Shown here in pieces: positions 1-7,529 of a stretch of DNA of 64,000 nt. How positions within the stretch are numbered: the first letter of the stretch is position 1; each line of letters starts with the position of its first letter. Source of the stretch: CBDEGK01 sp965237855 (GTDB lineage: Bacteria > Pseudomonadota > Gammaproteobacteria > Pseudomonadales > Halieaceae). The stretch spans positions 124,001-188,000 of the forward strand of contig CBDEGK010000008.1 in NCBI GenBank assembly GCA_965237855.1. The letters run 5' to 3'. The notes beneath the pieces were generated by a model that saw nothing but the letters and a program-made list of their open reading frames with translations, was not told the DNA's origin and did no database searches. The position numbers were made by a program, and so were the translations under genes.

Positions 1-451
1 GCAGCTTTCGGAGTATAGCCGACGTAGCTCGGCTGCGAGGTTGGTGTGAATCTCCAGGTCTGCTGTGACCTAAAAGCAGCCGGTCGCGACACATAAATTC
101 TGGGTCTGAATCAGTCTCTTTTGTGCCAGGAAGGGACATATGCCTACCCCTAGTCGCACCCTTCCTGTATTCCTCTCTTAGTCATATACCCGTAGATTAT
201 GTATAGATATGCGTATCGCAATGATCTGTATCAATTATTAAAAGCGGGACTGAGTATCTAAATCTGGCCGATAGCGGCGGAGACCAGGATTGGAGGCTGA
301 TCGAAAATATGGAGGGGCTGACTTGTTTGCTCAGGTGTTCCAGTTAGCCGGGGTTGTACTTCCGTAGAGTTCCCGAAGTCGAAGTTAGCTTCAGATATAT
401 GTACGTCCGCTCAGTAGCAGACAACAGCTTAGGTGACTTTCGAGGACCACG
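1..451. other. Intergenic/unknown, no gene seen
   Basis: About 450 bases downstream of the lipoprotein gene. No reading frame of convincing length or composition enters from the left edge, and I see no tRNA-like fold or clear terminator. The stretch around 180-240 is AT-rich and could hold promoters, but I cannot name one. A 7-bp inverted repeat at 452-473 overlaps the lipoprotein stop codon but lacks a T-run. Confidence 0.4.
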
Positions 452-2632
452 CTACCCCCGGGACAAGGGGTAGACCCATCGGCGGTACAGCGGCCCCTCG
501 ACCGGTTCCGAAAAGATATACCACCATCCTGCGGTCTGGTATTGCGTGCTCGTGACTTCGCCCGGGCTGTCACCGCTTGCTTCAGAGGAAGCCAGGTTGC
601 CGTCGTCATCGTATAGCCACTTCTCGAACCGTATGCGGCCGTCGCCCCTATCCTCTTCGAGTCGTATCAGGTTGCCACTGGCGTCGTACTGCCAGGTTGT
701 GAAATTTATTAGCTCGCCGTCGGCAATTGTGTCGTATTCAACCCGAATCAACTCGCCGTTGGCGCCGTATTCCCTGCTTTCATAACCAACCAATGTACCA
801 TCGTCATTGTCGTAAAGTTCATGTCGCGTCACATTGTTGTTTTCGTCATACCACCAACTTTCAAGAACATCCTCTATGCGCCAGCCGTTCTCTTCATGCC
901 GTGTCAGCTTGCCGTTTTCGTCATACTGCCAATTTCCTGCACTACCCCAGCCGTTGTCTAGGTCCAACACATAACTGAGCAAATAGCCTTTGGCATCGTA
1001 TTCGTAGTGCCCTACCCAATTTATTGACTCATTCGTCGTACAGTCACTGTGGGTCGCGTCTCTCGTCACGTTGCCTTGGGCGTCGTACTGCCAGGTTTCG
1101 TCATATACCAAACAGTCTACGATTCCGTCTGCGAGTTCTGCGTAATACCGCGTCAGGTTACCATTGGCGTCGTACTGCCAGATTGCCGTGTATGAGGTCC
1201 CATGGCTATAGTTCGATTCAGTTTTTTGTAGCGGCCGTCCGTTAGCGTCGTACTGCCAGCTTTCAATAGCTTTCAGCTGGCCCTGGTCGTCGTCATCAAA
1301 TGCCACGAATTCGATCAGGTTACCGTATATGTCATACCGCCACCGTACTTCACTGCCGTCCACCACATAGAGGATCACGTTACCATTGGCGTCGTACTGC
1401 CAGCGTGAGACCGATTCTCGCGGCGGACGACTGTTGGCAGGCCCTGTCTCTCTGAGCTGTGTTGTATTACCCTCCGCGTCGTATTCGTAACTCCCTACAT
1501 AAAGAGCCTCAGTTGATTCGACAGGAGCAGGGTCAGTTCCTCCCAAGCTCAGCCAAATCAAATTGCCGTTGGCGTCGTACAGACAATTTGAATCAAAATT
1601 CGAATGCCCATCCCATGGGCACGTCGCATAAATCTGCGGGTCGATAGCCAGCGTCTCGTAAAGATGCCGCATTGCGATGGCCGGATTGACGACGCCGTGG
1701 GCCACACCGAGGCGCCGCTTTATGTTCGCCTGCTGGAGTAGAAGGCGTAGCGTTACAGGCTCGCCCGGACGTTCATGGGGTAGCCAGTTGGCCAGAAATT
1801 CGTCCCAATCTCGGTGCAGATCAAGACTCACCCCCCGGAACAGGTCGGTCACTCCGGGCCTTATCACTATCCCATTCTGCGGATCGGCATCCTCGTCCAG
1901 ACTCAGCAACAGGACAGCAATATTGGTCACGATGTGGAGCGGATCGGGACCTTCTTTGAACGGATTCGGTGCGGTGTGGAACCGATCTACCTCTACCGAA
2001 TCGGCCTCCTCATGGAGTGGGCCTTCGTTTTTTAGGGCCCAGGTCACGCGTATACCCGTGATTATCTGAGAACCAGCCAATTCAAAGGGCGTAACCTGTG
2101 CCTGCCCCGCGACTATGCCGAGCACGGTGTCACCTATCGTGAATCGAACGGTTTCGCCCTCTTCGTATTGAAAGCTACCGTCCAGTCCCGTCACGCCCTG
2201 CTCCGTAGGCGTCTCGTAAGACACGCCAGCCACGACAGAGCCTGGACCAACCAGATACCCGGTTTCACCCGTTATTGGTTGGAATACAGCCGTACTTGGG
2301 CGGATCTCGACATCCCCATAGGTCTCATCCCACCTGTCAACCTCCGCCTTCGAGGCATCCAGGCGACAGTGTTGAAAATCGGAGTTGGGTGCGCAGGGTC
2401 CCTCCCAGCGGATGAAGCGCCACCCCGGTCTGGGCTCTGCCTTGTAATTTACGAAGTAGTTACCGGCGACTTCGTTCTCTGTACAGGCTGTGTCCTGCGC
2501 CTGAAACTGTTCAAGGGTACATCCACGTCCGGTATTGTTGGCATCGACAATATCGCCTTCTCCAACTATTGCTAGGGGGTGTTTACAGGCTTGCAGGAGT
2601 AAGATTCCCGCCAGGGTAATTAGCAACCTCAT
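452..2632 (-). CDS. YD-repeat-like surface lipoprotein
   Basis: A 726-residue predicted lipoprotein. The N-terminus is a hydrophobic signal ending in a lipobox (LLLQAC), so it should be lipid-anchored in the envelope. Residues about 25-120 resemble a divergent InlB B-repeat domain (PGWRFIRWEGPC). Residues about 125-250 match a linker common in marine gammaproteobacterial lipoproteins (GVTGLDGSFQYEEGETV, then LLLSLDEDADPQNG). From about residue 330 to the end there are some 13 degenerate repeats of about 27 residues built on WQYDANGNL, like the YD repeats of Rhs/teneurin proteins. No toxin, peptidase or Rhs core motif follows them. ATG 2632 is chosen because AAGGAGG lies five bases upstream; a GTG at 2638 would overlap that site. 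The leader resembles a c-di-GMP riboswitch, which would fit an adhesin or matrix protein; the ligand itself is unknown. Confidence 0.85.
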   Translation of the reverse strand: MRLLITLAGILLLQACKHPLAIVGEGDIVDANNTGRGCTLEQFQAQDTACTENEVAGNYFVNYKAEPRPGWRFIRWEGPCAPNSDFQHCRLDASKAEVDRWDETYGDVEIRPSTAVFQPITGETGYLVGPGSVVAGVSYETPTEQGVTGLDGSFQYEEGETVRFTIGDTVLGIVAGQAQVTPFELAGSQIITGIRVTWALKNEGPLHEEADSVEVDRFHTAPNPFKEGPDPLHIVTNIAVLLLSLDEDADPQNGIVIRPGVTDLFRGVSLDLHRDWDEFLANWLPHERPGEPVTLRLLLQQANIKRRLGVAHGVVNPAIAMRHLYETLAIDPQIYATCPWDGHSNFDSNCLYDANGNLIWLSLGGTDPAPVESTEALYVGSYEYDAEGNTTQLRETGPANSRPPRESVSRWQYDANGNVILYVVDGSEVRWRYDIYGNLIEFVAFDDDDQGQLKAIESWQYDANGRPLQKTESNYSHGTSYTAIWQYDANGNLTRYYAELADGIVDCLVYDETWQYDAQGNVTRDATHSDCTTNESINWVGHYEYDAKGYLLSYVLDLDNGWGSAGNWQYDENGKLTRHEENGWRIEDVLESWWYDENNNVTRHELYDNDDGTLVGYESREYGANGELIRVEYDTIADGELINFTTWQYDASGNLIRLEEDRGDGRIRFEKWLYDDDGNLASSEASGDSPGEVTSTQYQTAGWWYIFSEPVEGPLYRRWVYPLSRG

Positions 2633-2663
2633 GTTCACCTCCTTAGCGGACGGGCATTAGGCG

Positions 2664-2770
2664 ACTCGTCGATCATCGGATCTTTCGTGGCATCGTGGGA
2701 AGCGTCGCGGAGGAGGCGAGGATCGGTAGCTTTCCGTCCCAGCCTTTTAGCTGGTTCGGCTTTTTCGAAT
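2664..2770 (-). promoter_or_regulatory. c-di-GMP-I (GEMM-I)-like riboswitch candidate
   Basis: The minus-strand leader folds as a three-way junction. P1 is AUUCG (2770-2766) with CGAGU (2668-2664); P2 is CCAGCU-AAAA-GGCUGG (2754-2739); P3 starts with CGAUC (2725-2721) and GAUCG (2674-2670). The joining strands GCCGAACC and GGGACGGAAAGC parallel GGCAAACC and GGGACGCAAAGC of the Vibrio cholerae Vc2 aptamer. Positions matching Vc2 G20 (2760) and A47 (2733) are kept. G21 and C46 are both swapped (to C and G), which looks compensatory. CGCCUCC in P3 (2718-2712) can pair with the Shine-Dalgarno GGAGGUG (2642-2636), suggesting translational control. The weaknesses are an AAAA loop instead of GNRA and an unclear P3 distal part. 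The structural reading is mine; no covariance model was run. Confidence 0.55.
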
Positions 2771-2777
2771 TTGCGCG

Positions 2778-2783
2778 ATTATA
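2778..2783 (-). promoter_or_regulatory. -10 box for riboswitch leader
   Basis: A perfect TATAAT on the minus strand, placing the transcript start near 2771, exactly at the 5' edge of the proposed aptamer. No good -35 lies at 17 bp; TTGTCA sits only 9 bp upstream, so the promoter may need an activator. Confidence 0.5.
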
Positions 2784-2805
2784 CCACCAAATTGACAACC
2801 TTTCC

Positions 2806-2829
2806 GGCCGCTTTTAGGGCTTTGCGGCC
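2806..2829. other. GC-rich hairpin between transposon and leader
   Basis: GGCCGC (2806-2811) and GCGGCC (2824-2829) form a perfect 6-bp stem around a 12-base loop. A second short stem (CGGCC/GGCCG) lies near 2893-2910. Neither has a T-run, so they are not clear intrinsic terminators. They fill the space between the transposon end and the riboswitch promoter; no gene is seen in 2784-2939. Confidence 0.35.
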
Positions 2830-2939
2830 TATCTCCTATCCCGGTTTTGCGTTTAATCCTGGACAGCTCGTATGACCCTTCATGGCACAGAACGGCCTTT
2901 TTCAGGGCCGAAATTGTGGGTTTCTAGTGTCCCTTACGA

Positions 2940-2979
2940 GGCCCAGTGCCCACGAAGCTGTGCAAATCGGCCAGATTTT
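2940..2979. repeat. Left terminal inverted repeat (IRL)
   Basis: Begins GGCCCAGTGCCCACG and is identical over 40 bases to the reverse complement of 6690-6729. Similarity continues for about eight more bases with two mismatches. The outer end is GGCCC rather than the GGGG usual for the family. Confidence 0.9.
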
Positions 2980-3020
2980 CAGTCAGTGCTTGTTTTAGTC
3001 GTTGGATTCCATTTACAATA

Positions 3021-3041
3021 TGTTCCGTATATATAATCCGT
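3021..3041. promoter_or_regulatory. Resolvase-site-like repeat upstream of tnpA
   Basis: TGTTCCGTATATATAATCCG is a near copy (3 mismatches in 21) of the sequence at 6076-6096 before tnpR. Its position 23 bases before the tnpA start would let TnpR repress tnpA. Inferred from the repeat alone. Confidence 0.45.
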
Positions 3042-3063
3042 AATAATAAAACGGGAATCGTGA

Positions 3064-6000
3064 ATGAAGCAAGTATGGACCGAGACCGAACTGAGCGAGC
3101 ACTGGACACTCTATGATGACGATTACACCCTCCTCAAGGGCAAAACTGGGCAGAGTCGATTGGCTCTGGCTGTGCTGCTAAGACATTATCAGCTGTACGC
3201 CCGGTTTCCCAAACGAATCGACGAAATCACGTCTGTGGTACTGGAGTACCTGGCCTTCCAGGTCGAGGCATCCGTCACTGACCTTGATGATTATGCCTGC
3301 CAAAACCGAACGGGGAGCCGACATCGCCGTGAGATTTTAACATACCTGGGGATTCGGCCATTTGATAAACAAGTGGCAATCCGTTTCCGCACCTGGTTGA
3401 TTGACAGCGTCTTTCCAGAAGCTCCGGCGCCATCACATCTGGATGAACTGATTACAGAATGGATGCTACACAACCACCTCGAGCGGCCGGGTGATTACCG
3501 CCTGGAACGGATGGTCAGTTCGGCCGAGCGTACATTTGATGGTCTGCTTTTCCAAAGGATCCACAGTCAGTTGAGCAAAGATGCGCTCGCGCAACTTGAC
3601 GGTCTTCTTGTGGAAAAGGATGACGTTTCCGAATTTTCCCGAATTTGTGCCGATATGGGCCCCGTCAGCCTGGACAGTGTACTGCGGGCTGTCGACCGAC
3701 TCGAGAGGCTACGCAGTCTCGACCTTCCCGCCGATATTTTGCAGGGCATCAACCCCAAGTTGACCGAACGCTACCGCCAGCGGGCACGGACAGAAAATGC
3801 CTGGGAGCTTCGCCGCCACCCTGCAAAGATACGCTATCCGCTGTTGGTCTTTTATTGCGTGCCGCGTGAGGGTGAAATCACTGACAAGCTTGTTGAATTG
3901 CTCATCCAGGTGATCCACAAAATCTCGGTGCGAGCTGAGCGCAAAATCGTCTCAGAGTTGGTCGGCAGCTTTTTCAAGGTGCAGAGCAAGACGACGCTGC
4001 TGTTCCGCATTGCTGAAGTCGTGTTGGAGAATCCTGATGGCGCCGTCCGTGATGTCGTGTTTCCCGTCGTTAATGAACAAATGATCGAACAACTGGTGAA
4101 AGAACATCGTTCAAATGGCCCGGCATACATCAACAAGATACACAAGAAAGTTCGCGCGTCCTATGCACAGCATTATCGTCGCATGCTGCCGCGTATTCTC
4201 GAGGCATTGGAGTTCCGCTGCAATAATGAGGCGTGGCGCCCGATCCTGGATGCAATAGACGTTATCAAGACGCACCAGGATCGTCGGGACCGGTACTTTG
4301 CCCTTGACGATATCCCGGTCGAGGGCGTAGTCCGCCAGAAATGGCGAGACATTGTCATCGAAAAGTCGTCCAGTGGAGCCGAGCGAATCAATCGGATCAA
4401 TTATGAGATCTGTGTACTGCAGGAACTGCGTGAAAAGCTCCGATGCAAGGAAGTCTGGGTGGTCGGCGCCAAGCACTTTTGCAATCCCGATGACGACCTG
4501 CCGACTGACTTTGATATCAATCGTCAGAGTTATTACGAGGCACTCAATTTGCCGCCCGATGCTGAGACGTTCATCGCCGACATGAAGGGGAAAATGGCGG
4601 AGTCGCTCAGTCACCTCAATGAGAATTTGCCACGAAACGGCGAAGTGGCGATTAAACAAAAGCGTAATAAACCAACTATCTCCGTTACCCCACTGAAAGC
4701 ACTGCCTGATCCGCCAAATCTGGACGCGTTAAAGCGGGAGCTTAACCAGAGGTGGCCTGCAACCAGCTTACTCGATGCACTCAAAGAGACTGATTTTAGG
4801 GCGGGGTTCACAAAAGCGTTTGCTACTGCCGCATCGCGGGAAGCCACCCCTCCCGATGAGGTATTACGCCGTCTGCTACTTTCACTTTATGGGCTGGGCA
4901 CCAATGCGGGATTAAAGTGCCTTGCCAGCGGACCGCATGGGGTTAGTTACAAAGAGCTCTTGCATACACGTCGCCGTTATATTCACAAGGACAGTCTGCG
5001 CGATGCTATCAGGCGTGTGGTGAATGCGACTTTGCAGGCGCGCCTGCCACACATCTGGGGTGAGGGGACAACCGCCTGCGCATCCGACTCCACCCAGTTC
5101 AGCGCCTGGGATCAGAATCTCATGACCGAGTGGCATGTCCGCTATGGTGGCCGTGGTGTCATGATCTATTGGCATGTGGATATAAACGCGGTCTGCATTT
5201 ATTCCCAGCTCAAGCGGTGCTCATCCTCTGAAGTGGCATCAATGATTGAAGGTGTTCTGCACCACTGCACGGAGATGGAAGTAGAGCGCCAGTATGTGGA
5301 CAGCCATGGGCAGAGTGTCGTTGCTTTCGCCTTCTGTCACCTTCTGGGTTTTACGCTGATGCCGCGGTTCAAGGGCATCAACAAGCTCAAGTTGGCACAG
5401 CCGGATACCGGGGCTAAAGAGCGTTATCCGAACCTGGAACCCATCTTCACCAGCAAGGCAATTAACTGGGAGTTGATTGCTCAGCAGTACGATGAACTGG
5501 TCAAGTTTACCACGGCCTTGCGAACACGCACTGCCGAGGCTGACGCTATCCTGCGCCGTTTCACCCGCAGCAACGTGCAACACCCAACCTACGCAGCGCT
5601 TATTGAACTGGGCAGAGCAGTGAAAACTATTTTCCTGTGCAATTATCTGGCGTCAGAAGAACTACGCCGGGAGGTCAACACGGGGTTGAATGTGGTTGAA
5701 CGCTGGAATGGCGTCAATAGCTTCATCTACTTTGGCAAGAGTGGAGAGATGGCGACCAATAATCTGGAAGATCAGGAGGTCTCGGCGCTTGCTCTTCACC
5801 TGCTACAGGTCAGCCTTGTCTATATAAATACCTTAATGATCCAGCAGGTGCTTCGTGAACCGGGATGGATGAATCGCATGACCGAACGTGATATGCGCGC
5901 ACTGTCACCGTTACCGCACAGTCATTTCAATCCCTATGGCGTATTCGATCTCGATATGGAGCGTCGAATACCGCTGGATGAGATGCCGCTGGCGGCTTGA
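3064..6000 (+). CDS. tnpA: Tn3-family transposase TnpA
   Basis: 978 residues, the usual size for Tn3-family transposases. The N-terminal part matches the DUF4158 DNA-binding region that reads the terminal repeats. The C-terminal part is the DDE catalytic domain, with candidate acidic residues at about D675 (CASDSTQF), D746 (YVDSHGQ) and E879 (NVVERWNG). The frame is open throughout with no frameshift, so the enzyme may be active. ATG 3064 begins 84 bases inside the left repeat; the upstream ribosome site is weak. It catalyses replicative transposition, leaving cointegrates for TnpR to resolve. Confidence 0.95.
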   Translation: MKQVWTETELSEHWTLYDDDYTLLKGKTGQSRLALAVLLRHYQLYARFPKRIDEITSVVLEYLAFQVEASVTDLDDYACQNRTGSRHRREILTYLGIRPFDKQVAIRFRTWLIDSVFPEAPAPSHLDELITEWMLHNHLERPGDYRLERMVSSAERTFDGLLFQRIHSQLSKDALAQLDGLLVEKDDVSEFSRICADMGPVSLDSVLRAVDRLERLRSLDLPADILQGINPKLTERYRQRARTENAWELRRHPAKIRYPLLVFYCVPREGEITDKLVELLIQVIHKISVRAERKIVSELVGSFFKVQSKTTLLFRIAEVVLENPDGAVRDVVFPVVNEQMIEQLVKEHRSNGPAYINKIHKKVRASYAQHYRRMLPRILEALEFRCNNEAWRPILDAIDVIKTHQDRRDRYFALDDIPVEGVVRQKWRDIVIEKSSSGAERINRINYEICVLQELREKLRCKEVWVVGAKHFCNPDDDLPTDFDINRQSYYEALNLPPDAETFIADMKGKMAESLSHLNENLPRNGEVAIKQKRNKPTISVTPLKALPDPPNLDALKRELNQRWPATSLLDALKETDFRAGFTKAFATAASREATPPDEVLRRLLLSLYGLGTNAGLKCLASGPHGVSYKELLHTRRRYIHKDSLRDAIRRVVNATLQARLPHIWGEGTTACASDSTQFSAWDQNLMTEWHVRYGGRGVMIYWHVDINAVCIYSQLKRCSSSEVASMIEGVLHHCTEMEVERQYVDSHGQSVVAFAFCHLLGFTLMPRFKGINKLKLAQPDTGAKERYPNLEPIFTSKAINWELIAQQYDELVKFTTALRTRTAEADAILRRFTRSNVQHPTYAALIELGRAVKTIFLCNYLASEELRREVNTGLNVVERWNGVNSFIYFGKSGEMATNNLEDQEVSALALHLLQVSLVYINTLMIQQVLREPGWMNRMTERDMRALSPLPHSHFNPYGVFDLDMERRIPLDEMPLAA

Positions 6001-6075
6001 GCTTCCACGGTGAGGTGTTTTGTGTTGTATGAGCTTCAGGCCCTATTTTTGGCGAAGAGGACTCAGTTGCCTATC

Positions 6076-6096
6076 TGTTCCGAATATATATTCCGA
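6076..6096. promoter_or_regulatory. Candidate res subsite between tnpA and tnpR
   Basis: TGTTCCGAATATATATTCCG contains the 12-bp palindrome GAATATATATTC and repeats the motif at 3021-3041. In this family, res sites for serine resolvases lie next to tnpR and have AT-rich crossover centres, which fits this position. Confidence 0.5.
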
Positions 6097-6125
6097 GACT
6101 ACCAACTAAAAGAGGAGAATTGCAC

Positions 6126-6686
6126 ATGTTAATCGGCTATTGCTGGGCCTCAAACACCGGACAGAGCCTTACGAGCCAGCGAGATCAGCTTCTGAAAGCG
6201 GGCTGCGAGAAGATCTTTCAAGAGAAATTGGCGGGCGCTGAGCGCAAGCGTCCACAGCTCGCCAGGCTATTGAATGAGATTCTGAAGGGTGACACGCTGG
6301 TGATTACCGGCCTTGATCGATTGGTGCGCACCACGCATGATTTACTCGAGATCACCCGGACATTGGATGAGCGGGGTATCGAAATCCGCTCTCTGGGAGA
6401 ATTGTGGGCGGATACGACAGCTACGACTGGGCAGTTCTTAGTAACTGTTTTTAAAGGACTTTCTGAGCTTGAACGCAGCCTTATTCGCGGCCGGACCGAG
6501 GAAGGTCGCGCGGCTGCGAAAGAACGTGGTGTGAAATTTGGCCGCAAGCACAAGCTCACTGATTATCAGCGTGGGGAAGTCATACGCATGCTCGAAGAAG
6601 GCGTCAGCATTCGCGGTATCGCTCGCCATTTTAATGTCGGCGTCGCCACCATTGATCGGGTAAAGAACAGTCAGAGGGCTGACTGA
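6126..6686 (+). CDS. tnpR: Serine resolvase TnpR
   Basis: 186 residues from ATG 6126, chosen because AGAGGAG lies eight bases upstream (a TTG at 6120 is in frame). The N-terminal resolvase domain keeps the nucleophilic serine (S9 in GYCWAS) and the DRLVR motif near residue 60, equivalent to D67, R68 and R71 of gamma-delta resolvase. The C-terminal helix-turn-helix is intact (GVSIRGIARHFNVG). The residue equivalent to the conserved active-site Arg8 is Trp (W7), a one-base change from CGG to TGG. That Arg contributes to catalysis in gamma-delta resolvase, so resolution may be impaired. The stop lies three bases from the right inverted repeat. Confidence 0.92.
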   Translation: MLIGYCWASNTGQSLTSQRDQLLKAGCEKIFQEKLAGAERKRPQLARLLNEILKGDTLVITGLDRLVRTTHDLLEITRTLDERGIEIRSLGELWADTTATTGQFLVTVFKGLSELERSLIRGRTEEGRAAAKERGVKFGRKHKLTDYQRGEVIRMLEEGVSIRGIARHFNVGVATIDRVKNSQRAD

Positions 6687-6687
6687 C

Positions 6688-7347
6688 CTAAAATCTGGCC
6701 GATTTGCACAGCTTCGTGGGCACTGGGCCAACATCGGCTGGCATCCAGCCATCAGACCATTGCGCAGCGTGTTCTACGCCCAAGGGACCCATAACGCCCA
6801 ACATTACAGGTGGCCCTGAGGGTCGACTGGCACAGGGAATTGCACCGCTCCAGACTGGATCAAAATCCACCAAGCTACCATGATATTCAGCTTCTTCATC
6901 ACGCCAAAGACAACGTGTAGCGGCAACCGTCTCGCGCAACAGGGTATAGCGCTTTTTCCACGGATGAGAAGTCGTGTTCTCGAATTCTTCCCGGTTCCAA
7001 CCGATGCCGGCACCGAGGATCACTCTACCATTCGACAGTCGATCCAGCGTGGCGATGGTTTTCGCTTGTGAGAAAACATCGCGTTGATTGAGAAGAGCGA
7101 TTCCCGTACACACTTTCAACTTCGTGGTTACCGCTGCTGCAGCCATTAGCGAGATATAAGGATCCGATAACAACTTATAGGGCTCTGGCAGTTCTTCACC
7201 AGCAGGCCAAGGTGTTAGGCGAGAAGTGGGTATATGACTGTGCTCGCCCGTCCAAAGTGATTCATAGCCTCGCTCCTCCAGGTCTTTCGCCAACTCCATC
7301 GGCGAAGGATCCTGAGGTGTGTTCATAAAACTAAATCCAATATGCAC
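6688..7347 (-). pseudogene. LLM-class flavin oxidoreductase, 3' truncated
   Basis: About 205 residues of a luciferase-like (LLM, F420- or FMN-type) oxidoreductase, then transposon-derived residues PVPTKLCKSARF and a stop inside the inverted repeat. Visible family features: an N-terminal beta strand (VHIGFSFMNTP), SLWTGEHSHIP, KLKVCTGIALLNQRDVFSQA, and RVILGAGIGWNREEFEN. Complete relatives are roughly 280-300 residues, so about 80 C-terminal residues of the TIM barrel are missing and probably no active enzyme is made. GTG 7347 is preferred because GGAGA precedes it; a TTG at 7362 is in frame. The lost 3' part is not across the transposon. Confidence 0.85.
6690..6729. repeat. Right terminal inverted repeat (IRR)
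   Basis: Perfect 40-base reverse complement of 2940-2979. It also supplies the last 13 or so codons and the stop of the truncated oxidoreductase frame on the minus strand. Confidence 0.9.
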
Positions 7348-7494
7348 TGCTGAAGTCTCCAACTATGAAGGACGTAAATAAGTCAGGTTAACGTATATCA
7401 AGGTACGGCACGAATACCCTATGTCGACGGCGCTCAGGCCTTTAGATAAGATATAACCTGGGGTCATGGGTTTCATCGTGTATTATTTTATTAG

Positions 7495-7512
7495 ACGCTC
7501 CACGTGGAGCGT
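7495..7512. promoter_or_regulatory. 18-bp perfect palindrome upstream of DUF3500 gene
   Basis: ACGCTCCAC/GTGGAGCGT is perfect and is followed by TTTT. It sits between divergent genes, 18 bases before the DUF3500 start. As RNA it could form a 7-bp stem with a four-base loop, so it may be an operator or an attenuator-like terminator. I cannot decide between them. Confidence 0.45.
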
Positions 7513-7529
7513 TTTAACACTAGATACTG

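Larger units (their letters stand above)
2940..6729 (+). mobile_element. Tn3-family transposon, 3.79 kb
   Basis: A minimal Tn3-family unit: tnpA and tnpR on the same strand between inverted repeats identical over 40 bases, with no passenger genes. The right end lies inside the coding sequence of a luciferase-like oxidoreductase, so the insertion interrupted that gene. The bases flanking the two ends (left TACGA, right AACAT) are not a 5-bp target duplication, and the rest of the interrupted gene is not on the left side. A deletion or recombination after insertion is likely. Confidence 0.9.

Noticed and set aside
452..473. Inverted repeat CTACCCC/GGGGTAG at the lipoprotein stop
   Set aside because: The stem is short and there is no T-run downstream on the minus strand, so it is not called a terminator.
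2784..2880. Second riboswitch-like segment (ACGCAAAACC with GCCGCAAAGCC on the minus strand)
   Set aside because: It has GEMM-like words but no P2 stem can be formed between them, and it lies upstream of the -10 box.
6076..6096. Integron attC or attI site next to the resolvase
   Set aside because: No tyrosine integrase and no R'/R'' core motifs; the recombinase here is a serine resolvase, so a res site is the better reading.
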